NCBI RefSeq assembly: GCF_014287475.1
Contig: NZ_JACOPF010000001.1
Location: forward strand, 1,116,001-1,180,000
Direction: 5' to 3'
DNA: 64,000 nucleotides
From: Mediterraneibacter hominis
GTDB lineage: Bacteria > Bacillota > Clostridia > Lachnospirales > Lachnospiraceae
Of this stretch, positions 18,073 through 25,183 are shown piece after piece. A model generated the notes under the pieces. That model did no database searches. It was given only the letters and a program-made list of their open reading frames with translations, and had not been told where the DNA came from. The stretch's first letter is position 1; the number at the start of each line of letters is the position of its first letter. A program made the translations under genes and the position numbers.

Positions 18073-18178
18073 ATTATAAACTTAAGCTGGCGAAAGTGTG
18101 AGTGTGAAAGAGATGCTTTGCGTGAGTGAGGAATTTCGGCGAAGCCCTGACGAACGATGCAAAGCATCTCTTTCACAC
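18073..18178 (+). repeat. Structured inverted-repeat unit, right copy
   Basis: The conserved 26-nt block (18073-18098; one mismatch to the left copy) is followed by a perfect 20-bp stem (18102-18121 with 18159-18178). The 37-nt loop carries the shared core GAATTTCGGCGAAGCCCTGA. The stem shares no sequence with that of the left copy. A short conserved tail (GACCCTTTTGTCGCTT) also resembles the sequence flanking the left copy. Confidence 0.65.
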
Positions 18179-18198
18179 GACCCTTTTGTCGCTTAAAT

Positions 18199-18330
18199 TT
18201 ATATTTTTCTCACTGGAACCCGCACCGGCACTGGTTCTTTTATGAGTCCTGGAATTAGTCCGTTAATGATCTCTTTTAATCTTCTGCCGATTCCCTTATT
18301 TATGAAAATGTAATATCTTTCTATAGTCAT
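18199..18330 (-). CDS. Small 43-residue protein of unknown function
   Basis: Not recognised. The ORF starts at an ATG at 18330 with a good site (GGAGG, 6 nt spacing) and ends with TAA at 18199. It has a near-consensus promoter 65 bp upstream. The peptide has no Cys and no clear signal sequence. A basic amphipathic helix is plausible over INKGIGRRLKEIINGLIPGL, followed by a Pro/Val-rich basic tail (EPVPVRVPVRKI). It lies between two palindromic elements and convergent to the right structured repeat. It could be a membrane-active peptide, a toxin or a leader peptide, but nothing fixes this. Confidence 0.5.
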   Translation of the reverse strand: MTIERYYIFINKGIGRRLKEIINGLIPGLIKEPVPVRVPVRKI

Positions 18331-18394
18331 ATTAACCTCCTTAAACCAACTGCTTTCTTTGTTCTTACTGTTTCTTTTTCCTGCTGCTGGTTGT

Positions 18395-18423
18395 ATTCTA
18401 ACAGAAGATACTCTGACTGTCAG
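18395..18423 (-). promoter_or_regulatory. Promoter of the small ORF
   Basis: On the minus strand CTGACA (18423-18418) and TAGAAT (18400-18395) are separated by exactly 17 bp, leaving a ~58-nt leader before the ATG at 18330. The -35 lies in a short palindrome, CTGACTGTCAG-like (18413-18423). Confidence 0.55.
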
Positions 18424-18451
18424 TGACTATATCACTTATTTTATAATACTT

Positions 18452-18730
18452 TAGCGTCAGCGTACAGGGGGCAATACGGTCGATGAAGGACAAATTTAAG
18501 CCGCTTTGTCGTTACTTTCACTCCGCGTACGTCTTTGTACGCGTCGTTCAAGTGCCTAAAAGAGGCTTAAATTTGTCTTTTCACGACTCTTAAGACCTCA
18601 ACCGCAGAAATTTCGGTGCTTTTCAAGGCAGACGATTGAGGCGTACTGGACGTACGCCGATTGAGGATAACGCTGAAAATTGCCGAAATTATGCGGTTTG
18701 AGGCGTGTTGCCCCTTGTACACTGACGCTA
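18452..18730. mobile_element. MITE-like element, 279 bp, non-autonomous
   Basis: Terminal inverted repeats start TAGCGTCAG(C/T)GTACA and match over about 28 bp with three mismatches. Inside are two long hairpins: perfect 14-bp arms at 18489-18502/18564-18577, and imperfect arms spanning 18596-18703. There is no ORF. The ends match the short repeats at 8725-8773 and 44019-44073. It begins 8 bp after the last codon of the cobalamin operon and may serve as its terminator. No clear target duplication was seen. Confidence 0.65.
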
Positions 18731-18738
18731 TATCCGTT

Positions 18739-19176
18739 TTATAATTTTTCGATTTTCTTTCTGATTTCCTTTACTTTTCCCGGAGAAGCGCCGGAAGAAT
18801 TAATCCCGATAATAATCTCCTCTTTCTTGACAATGCTTGGAAAATAGAAGTCACATAATTCTTTTCGATCCGATACATTGACTAAAATCCCCCGTTTTTT
18901 ACATGCTTTCCAGATATAAAAATTTACTTCTGGATTATTTGTCGCTGCCAGCACGATTTCTTTTTCTTCTAAATCAGACTCCCGAAATTCTCTGCGGCTT
19001 AAAATTACTTTTCCTTCTTTCTCCAGCTTTTCTATTGCAGGGCACACATCTGGAGCCACCACAAATATCTGCTCTGTAAACATCTGCAATGCCGCTATGC
19101 GGCGCGCGGCAATCTTACCGGCTCCAACTACCAGTATCTTTTTTTCAGAAATATCAACAAATAATGGAAAATACAC
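18739..19176 (-). CDS. Precorrin-2 dehydrogenase (Met8/CysG N-terminal type)
   Basis: A 145-residue NAD-dependent enzyme that oxidises precorrin-2 to sirohydrochlorin, the substrate of the cobaltochelatase CbiK. The Rossmann motif KKILVVGAGKIAARRIAAL is at the N-terminus and NVSDRKELCDFYFPSIV is the family's central motif. The open frame extends back into the preceding gene, so GTG 19176 (GGGAGG 10 nt upstream) or TTG 19182 is the likely start. It is the last gene of the cobalamin unit and follows cbiC closely. Confidence 0.85.
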   Translation of the reverse strand: MYFPLFVDISEKKILVVGAGKIAARRIAALQMFTEQIFVVAPDVCPAIEKLEKEGKVILSRREFRESDLEEKEIVLAATNNPEVNFYIWKACKKRGILVNVSDRKELCDFYFPSIVKKEEIIIGINSSGASPGKVKEIRKKIEKL

Positions 19177-19193
19177 TTCCAACTTCCCTCCCG

Positions 19194-19820
19194 CTACATA
19201 TACAGCAGTGCGTTTACAATACATGCGGCAATATTGCTTCCGCCTTTTCTTCCTCTCGCTACAATATAAGGAATATCTGGCAGAGATAAAATCAGTTCCT
19301 TTGACTGTACTACATTGACAAAGCCTACCGGAACGCCAATAATAAGCTGTGGCTTTACTTTCCCTTCCTGAATCAGCTCGTAGAGCCTCATCAGTGCTGT
19401 CGGTGCGTTTCCTATCGCAAAGATCAACGGTTTTGCAAGCTCTGCCGCCTTATCCATACTTATACTTGCCCGCGTTGTCCCGATTTCCTTTGCCTTTTTC
19501 GCCACATCTTCATCTGACATAAAGCAATATACTTCTCCGCCGTATTCTGCCAATTTCTTCTTATTGATTCCTGCCTTTGCCATCTGTGTATCCGTAACGA
19601 TACACGCGCCCTTATGTACTGCTCTAAGCGCCCTTTCCACTGCTCCTTCTGAAAAGACCAGATTGTCAGCATACTCAAAATCTGCACTGGTGTGGATACA
19701 CCGTTTTACAATCGCTTCTGTCCCGGGAAGTATTTTTTTCCCTCCCAATTCCTTTGTAATGATTTCAAAGCTCCGCCTTTCTATCTCTGACGGAAGAACC
19801 TTTTCTAATTCTGTTTTCAT
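19194..19820 (-). CDS. cbiC: Precorrin-8X / cobalt-precorrin-8 methylmutase
   Basis: A 208-residue enzyme that moves the C11 methyl group to C12 to give (cobalt-)cobyrinic acid. The catalytic histidine lies in KRCIHTSADFEYADNL. Other conserved stretches are GACIVTDTQMAKAGI and the end motif ARGRKGGSNIAACIVNALL. Length fits the family. It lies 31 bp downstream of the fused cobU and just upstream of the precorrin-2 dehydrogenase. Confidence 0.94.
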   Translation of the reverse strand: MKTELEKVLPSEIERRSFEIITKELGGKKILPGTEAIVKRCIHTSADFEYADNLVFSEGAVERALRAVHKGACIVTDTQMAKAGINKKKLAEYGGEVYCFMSDEDVAKKAKEIGTTRASISMDKAAELAKPLIFAIGNAPTALMRLYELIQEGKVKPQLIIGVPVGFVNVVQSKELILSLPDIPYIVARGRKGGSNIAACIVNALLYM

Positions 19821-19851
19821 TGTCTATGCTCCTTTTTTCTCTTTTCTTTTA

Positions 19852-20904
19852 TTATTTTTCACCGCCTATAGCATCGGCGTGCTTATTTTCCGGCCCTTTC
19901 AGCCAGATTTTTCTTCCGCATATAACATAAAGAACTTCCTCTGCCCGTCTGGCAATACAGGTACAAATTCTGCCTGTCTGTTCTCTGTACAGCCTCTCAA
20001 ACGCATCCACAGGAACAAGCCCGCACCCGACTATATCGCTTATAAGTACGAGTTTTGGATTCTTCTCTGCCAGGCTGCTGACAAATCTCTCTGCATCCAG
20101 ATCTGGATTCTCTTTCAGCCTGCGTCTTATGAAAGCCTCAAAATGATATATCCCCTGGCAACTGTATATTGCATCCATACTGCAAACTGCCCCGTCGCAC
20201 CATTCAATTTCCGGATATTCTTCCTGTGCAGCTTTTTGTTTCCCCTGGCACGATCCGCCGACGATCAGCTTCATCTGTATTGTCATCCTTTCTCTGGTAT
20301 CTTTACTATTTCTTTTTGTGATTTGTTCTATTAATCTTGCCTCTGCCTTTACCGGAAATGGAATCCCATATACGACCTCTGCGATATACTCCGCCCGTTC
20401 TCCCATCCGGCAGTTGATTTCTCCTAATACCTTTTTATAACACTGCATTTCCTCCGTATATTTCTCCGCCTCAGAGAAAATTTCGTTTGTCACTACTACC
20501 AGATGTTCACACCATTTTTGAAGGACTCTGATTCCTTCCAGAATTTCCTGTACCGTCTGCTTTTTTGCCCCGTTTTCCATATATAACTCATTTGCTGCCA
20601 GATTCGACATACATTCTAAGAGGACGCATGTTTTTTTAGAACCGTCTCCTTGTTTTTCCTGCTCTTTCCTTACATTCTCCACCGTATTTTTCAGTCCCGT
20701 ATAGCACTCTACGGTAGAAAACCCCTTTCCGGCGCGCAGCGTTCTATGTCTCTGGATTTTCTTTTCTGTCTCCTCTCCAAAGGGAACCATTGTCGCAAAA
20801 TAGTACATGATTCCTCCCCCGCTTTCCTTGCAAAGCGTTTGTATCAGATTCTCTGCATATTCTGATTTTCCGCTGCCGCTTCCTCCCGTAATAACACAAA
20901 ACAT
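19852..20904 (-). CDS. cobU: Fused double CobU: adenosylcobinamide kinase/guanylyltransferase with second CobU-like domain
   Basis: A 350-residue protein, about twice the length of CobU (~180). Domain 1 (1-205) has the P-loop GGSGSGKSEYAE, the RHRTLR segment that carries the GMP-accepting His in CobU, VLLECMSNLAANEL, VVVTNEIFSEAEKY and GIPFPVK. Domain 2 (215-350) has GGSCQGKQKAAQEE, where the Ser/Thr after the P-loop Lys is Gln, no RHR segment, then LISDIVGCGLVPVDAF and a GRKIWLKG end like CobU. Domain 1 should phosphorylate and guanylylate adenosylcobinamide; domain 2 may be structural or have divided activity. The reading frame is continuous, so this is a genuine fusion. Confidence 0.82.
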   Translation of the reverse strand: MFCVITGGSGSGKSEYAENLIQTLCKESGGGIMYYFATMVPFGEETEKKIQRHRTLRAGKGFSTVECYTGLKNTVENVRKEQEKQGDGSKKTCVLLECMSNLAANELYMENGAKKQTVQEILEGIRVLQKWCEHLVVVTNEIFSEAEKYTEEMQCYKKVLGEINCRMGERAEYIAEVVYGIPFPVKAEARLIEQITKRNSKDTRERMTIQMKLIVGGSCQGKQKAAQEEYPEIEWCDGAVCSMDAIYSCQGIYHFEAFIRRRLKENPDLDAERFVSSLAEKNPKLVLISDIVGCGLVPVDAFERLYREQTGRICTCIARRAEEVLYVICGRKIWLKGPENKHADAIGGEK

Positions 20905-20933
20905 ACTGGTTTTTTCCTTCTCCTCTGCCTTAT

Positions 20934-22550
20934 TTACTCGGTTACATCCGCGTATCTGTATTCCAGCGCGCCGCTTGCAGGAATCTGTCGAATCCCTGTT
21001 ATCCGCCTGCTTACCAGGTTACAGCTTTTCATCCCATACAGGGGGATAATATAGAACTGCTCTCCCACAGCATATTGCTCCGCTTCATGCAGCAACTGGA
21101 ACCGTTTGTTTACATCCAGTTCCATTTCTGACCGGCGGATAAGCGCGTCATATTTTTCATCTTGAATATGACTGCAATTATAGCTGTTATTAGAAAGCAG
21201 CATAGACAGATACGTATATGGATCTGCGAAATCTGCCGTCCAGTTCATCCGGCACAGCTCAAAATCCTTTGCATGGCGATCCGCATAGTTGGTTTGAAGC
21301 TCCTGTGCTTTAAGCTCTATATCAATATTTAAGTTTTGCTTTAACTGCTCCTGAATGACCTGCGCTGTGTCCGAATCCATCTCTAAGGCAGGATACTTAT
21401 AGGTCAGAACCGGAAAGCCCTCTCCGTCCGGATATCCTGCTTCGGCAAGCAGCTCCCTCGCCCGTTCTTTATTTTCCTGAAACGGCTGTTTGTCCTCCTC
21501 TACAAAATACGCCCCTGTATTCTTATTTACCATATAATTTGCGACCAGGTTATATGCCGGACTTACGTCCTTTCCTACAATCTTGCATAACTCCGCCCTG
21601 TCAATCGCAAGATTGAGCGCCTCTCTTACCCGCACGTCATCCAGGGGCTCTGCTTCCAGATTCAAATATATATATCTTGTGGCTATCAGTTCTGTCACCA
21701 GCAGATCTGGTTTTCCTTCATAGAGCTCCATGACAGCAGACTGTAAAGATACAGCCACGTCCACCTCTTTCGTCTCATAAGCATTCGCCATAGACTGCTG
21801 GTCATCAAAAAAGCGGTAGATGATTGTGTCCAGATGAATTTCATCCGTATTCCAGTACTTCTCATTTTTTTTCAGCACAAAATACTGCTTCGGCTCATAC
21901 TCTGCAAGAAAAAACGGACCGTTTGTCAGACTGGTTTCTGGGTTTTTGTCCCAGCCGCTAAGCGCCGAATCTGCGTATTTTTCACAAGACGGCATATATA
22001 CAGGCAGACGCAGTAAATCCAGAAAATATGCACAGGGCTCTTCCAAATAAAACACGAGTGTCTGTTCATCCGGAGTCTCTACGCCCAGACTTTCATACGA
22101 CAGCTCCCCGTTATAAATCTCTTCTGCATTTTGTATAGGAAACAGATAGCTCACATAGCCGCTGCCGTTCTTCGGGTCTAATGCACGCTTTATTGTATTT
22201 TTAAAATCCGCCGCAGTCACTGCACTTCCATCAGACCAGCATGCCTCTTCCCGTAAATGGAAAGTCCATATGGTTTTCTCTTCGTTGACTTCATAGGACT
22301 GTGCGGCACGATATTCTATATTTCCATTTTCATCAAATGTCAACAGTTCGTCCAAAGCGCTTACACTATAGGAAAGAAATGTCAGCGCGATAGAGCCGGC
22401 AGGATCCATGGAACCCGTATCACTTCCTATGGCGATTGTAATAGATTTTCCCTCTGCCGCAGGAGCTTTTTGTCTTTTTATACACCCTCCGGCAAAAACG
22501 GAACAGAAAATACAAATTACCAGTATAAATGCAACAAATCGTTTCCTCAT
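20934..22550 (-). CDS. ABC transporter substrate-binding lipoprotein (SBP family 5) inside the cobalamin operon
   Basis: A 538-residue OppA/DppA-type binding protein with a lipoprotein signal (MRKRFVAFILVICIF, lipobox FAGGC). The body has the family motifs GSDTGSMDPAGS, WSDGSAVTAADFKNTIKRAL and WTADFADPYTYLSML. It is the fifth gene of the embedded transporter, 10 bp after the ATPase gene and 29 bp before cobU. Members of this family carry peptides, nickel, haem or 5-aminolevulinate. The setting within tetrapyrrole genes suggests a tetrapyrrole precursor or cobalt complex as ligand; this is inference, as the sequence looks broadly OppA-like. Confidence 0.88.
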   Translation of the reverse strand: MRKRFVAFILVICIFCSVFAGGCIKRQKAPAAEGKSITIAIGSDTGSMDPAGSIALTFLSYSVSALDELLTFDENGNIEYRAAQSYEVNEEKTIWTFHLREEACWSDGSAVTAADFKNTIKRALDPKNGSGYVSYLFPIQNAEEIYNGELSYESLGVETPDEQTLVFYLEEPCAYFLDLLRLPVYMPSCEKYADSALSGWDKNPETSLTNGPFFLAEYEPKQYFVLKKNEKYWNTDEIHLDTIIYRFFDDQQSMANAYETKEVDVAVSLQSAVMELYEGKPDLLVTELIATRYIYLNLEAEPLDDVRVREALNLAIDRAELCKIVGKDVSPAYNLVANYMVNKNTGAYFVEEDKQPFQENKERARELLAEAGYPDGEGFPVLTYKYPALEMDSDTAQVIQEQLKQNLNIDIELKAQELQTNYADRHAKDFELCRMNWTADFADPYTYLSMLLSNNSYNCSHIQDEKYDALIRRSEMELDVNKRFQLLHEAEQYAVGEQFYIIPLYGMKSCNLVSRRITGIRQIPASGALEYRYADVTE

Positions 22551-22560
22551 TTTCTTCCTT

Positions 22561-24360
22561 TCAAATCTGTGATGTCATCGGCATGTCTGTATTGCCTTTC
22601 CTGTGTTCCTTAGAATACAAAAAGCACGCTACCTTTCTGCTGCCAAATTGATAGCGGGGCGGCGCTGCTTTCTCACAGCACTCCATCCGGTAGCCGCACT
22701 GTCCCAGATAGGGACAGCCTTTATTCGGCTTCTCCTGCCGTTCCCGCAGCGGGGCGTATTTCTTCCTCCTCGCCTTTTTGGGATCTGGATCCGGCTTGCA
22801 CTCCAAAAGCTGTTTTGTATAAGGGTGCCACGGATCTGTACATATTTCCTGTGTGTTCCCACATTCCACCAGGCTTCCCAGATACATCACGCCTACATTC
22901 TGACTGATTTTCCCCACAACCTCCAAATCATGGGAGATAAACAGACAGGCTATCCTTGTTCTTCTCTGGATCTCTTTAAGAAGCCTTAAAATCTGTGTCT
23001 GGATAGAGACGTCCAACGCAGATACCGCCTCGTCACATACCAGAAGCTCTGGATTTCGTATCAGGGCGCGGGCAATACAGACGCGCTGTCTTTGTCCGCC
23101 GGAAAATTCCTTTGGGTACTTCCACATGTCCTCCTCTGTCAACCCGACATCCTTTAATATCTGCACTGCTCTTTCTTTTCTTTCCTCTGCCGTAAGTATC
23201 TGCCGTTTATCTGCCCTCAAAGCCTCCATAAGCGCCTTTCCTGCCGTCATTTTGGGATTCAGGGATTCACAAGTGTCCTGAAACACCATCTGAATTTTTT
23301 CCAGATATTTTTTGCGCGCACTCTTTTTTAACAAATCTGTCCTAAATGACCTGTAATACATTTCTCCCGCATCCGGTCGTTTCTGTCCGGTAACGATTTC
23401 AGCCAGCGTACTTTTTCCACATCCGCTTTCTCCAATCAGACCAAAGGTCTCTCCTTCTCTGATCGCAAAAGAAATATTTTGTACCCCCTCTTTTTGTGCA
23501 GCTTTTCCCTGTGTGAATCTGTTTGAATATAATTTTGTGACATTGGAAAGCTTCAGCAGCACTTCTTCTGTCTCTGTCGCATCTGCTTTTATTCTCGTGC
23601 GCCTTGCATTTTTCAGAAGGTCTTTTGTATATGTCTTTTGCGGGGCATAGAAAATCTCCTCCGCTGTTCCCTGCTCAATAAAGGTTCCCTCTTTCATCAC
23701 ATATACCCGTTCACACATAGAGGCGATCACTCCAAAATCATGGCTGACAAGCAGGACTGCCGCTTTCGTCTCCTTTGCAATCCTTTTTAACAGCAGGATC
23801 ATCTGTCCTTGTACAATGACATCCAGAGCCGTTGTCGGCTCATCTGCGATAATCAACTTTGGATTGCAGGCGAGCGCAATGGCCGTTACCACCCTTTGCC
23901 GCATGCCTCCGGAAAGCTCGTGAGGATATTGGGACATGCGCTGCTTAGGCATACGAATACCTGCCATCTCTAACAAATCACATACTCTCTGCTTTCTTTC
24001 CTTTTTGTTCCCTCCGCTGTGAATACGCACTGCCTGCTCAATCTGCTTTCCTATCTTCACTGTAGGATTTAAGTACGAAAAAGGATCCTGAAAAATCATT
24101 GCCATCTTCTTTTGTACCTTGTTCGGAGAAAAGGTTCCTTCCTCTCCCAGAAAGCAAAATCTCCCACAGGAGGCATCCGCCTCTTTCCCAAGCAATCCCA
24201 TCAACGCACGCATCGCCGTACTTTTCCCACATCCGGACTCTCCGATTACCCCCACAATCTCGCCTTCTCCTACATGGAAGCTAAGGTCTTTGACTGCTCT
24301 GATTTTCTTTCCATCTTTATGAAATTGTACATTTAAGTTGCCAACCTCCAGCAGACTCAT
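22561..24360 (-). CDS. ABC transporter ATP-binding protein, DppD-DppF fusion
   Basis: A 599-residue protein with two complete nucleotide-binding domains. Domain 1 (1-255): Walker A GESGCGKSTAM, signature LSGGMRQRV, Walker B LIIADEPTTALD. Domain 2 (268-530): GESGCGKSTLAE, FSGGQRQRV, LLVCDEAVSALD. The C-terminal oligopeptide-transporter tail has cysteines in GCPYLGQCGYRMECC and VACFLY, the pattern known to hold an Fe-S cluster in some DppD/DppF proteins. The first domain lacks this tail. DppD and DppF are usually separate; the fusion provides both ATP sites of one transporter. Spacing to its neighbours is 7 and 10 bp. Confidence 0.93.
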   Translation of the reverse strand: MSLLEVGNLNVQFHKDGKKIRAVKDLSFHVGEGEIVGVIGESGCGKSTAMRALMGLLGKEADASCGRFCFLGEEGTFSPNKVQKKMAMIFQDPFSYLNPTVKIGKQIEQAVRIHSGGNKKERKQRVCDLLEMAGIRMPKQRMSQYPHELSGGMRQRVVTAIALACNPKLIIADEPTTALDVIVQGQMILLLKRIAKETKAAVLLVSHDFGVIASMCERVYVMKEGTFIEQGTAEEIFYAPQKTYTKDLLKNARRTRIKADATETEEVLLKLSNVTKLYSNRFTQGKAAQKEGVQNISFAIREGETFGLIGESGCGKSTLAEIVTGQKRPDAGEMYYRSFRTDLLKKSARKKYLEKIQMVFQDTCESLNPKMTAGKALMEALRADKRQILTAEERKERAVQILKDVGLTEEDMWKYPKEFSGGQRQRVCIARALIRNPELLVCDEAVSALDVSIQTQILRLLKEIQRRTRIACLFISHDLEVVGKISQNVGVMYLGSLVECGNTQEICTDPWHPYTKQLLECKPDPDPKKARRKKYAPLRERQEKPNKGCPYLGQCGYRMECCEKAAPPRYQFGSRKVACFLYSKEHRKGNTDMPMTSQI

Positions 24361-24367
24361 CTTCTAT

Positions 24368-25183
24368 TTACCTTTCTGTCTTTTCTCCATATACATTCTC
24401 CAGCCCTCGTCCAAACAGACGCAAAGCCAGAATCAACAGACACAAAATACACATCGGATACAGCATTTGATACGGATACAACTGAATCTGGCTCTTTGCC
24501 TCCTGGATCAGCACACCTAAGCTCGCCGATGGAGGGGCAATTCCAACTCCCAGAAAACTTAAAAATGCCTCCGTAAAAACCGCCTGAGGAACTAAAAATG
24601 TCAGATTGACCAATATCGGCCCCGCCACATTAGGGAGCAGGTGTACGAAAAGAATACGAAGCGGACGGATTCCCTCCATCTGTGCCGCCCGAATATACGC
24701 CTTTCCTTTTTCCCTGATAATCTCTCCTCTCACAATTCTTGCCATGTCAACCCATCCTGCCACACAGATACCGGCAATGATGCTTTCTACTCCAGCGCCC
24801 ATAACAAGTGTAATCAAAATCACATACAAAAGAGACGGTATGGACGCTAAAATATCTGCTATGCGCATCAGAAGAAAGTCTGCCTTTCCTCCCACATATC
24901 CAGAAATACTCCCATACAGCAGTCCGAAAGCCGCGTTTATGCCGGCGCCTGTCACTCCTACAAGCAGGCTGATACGCGCCGCATACCATACCCGCACAAA
25001 AATATCTCTTCCAAATTTATCCGTACCGAACAGATGCAGGCAGGAGCTCCCCTGATTCCGGATATCCGCATTTATACCTGTGTACGTATAGGGGGAAAGC
25101 TCCGGCACCAGAAGCGCTGCCGCTATCCAGAGCAAAAGTAGCGCCGCCCCGTACAGCAAACATGGATTTTTTTTCTTTTTCAA
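24368..25183 (-). CDS. ABC transporter permease (DppC/OppC family)
   Basis: A 271-residue permease with about six membrane helices. LFGTDKFGRDIFVRVWYAAR is the DppC signature and the coupling loop lies near AAQMEGIRPLRILFVHLLPN. The frame is open back to an ATG at 25234 inside dppB, but that ATG has no ribosome site. TTG at 25183 overlaps the dppB stop (TTGA) and has GAGGTG 6 nt upstream, so it is preferred. It forms the channel with the DppB partner of the same operon. Confidence 0.85.
   Translation of the reverse strand: MKKKKNPCLLYGAALLLLWIAAALLVPELSPYTYTGINADIRNQGSSCLHLFGTDKFGRDIFVRVWYAARISLLVGVTGAGINAAFGLLYGSISGYVGGKADFLLMRIADILASIPSLLYVILITLVMGAGVESIIAGICVAGWVDMARIVRGEIIREKGKAYIRAAQMEGIRPLRILFVHLLPNVAGPILVNLTFLVPQAVFTEAFLSFLGVGIAPPSASLGVLIQEAKSQIQLYPYQMLYPMCILCLLILALRLFGRGLENVYGEKTER

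Noticed and set aside
17769..18178. CRISPR array
   Set aside because: There are only two copies, in inverted orientation, with no regular spacers and no cas genes nearby.
19564..20334. 256-codon plus-strand ORF opposite cbiC and cobU
   Set aside because: Spans two real genes and their gap on the other strand; no domain seen.
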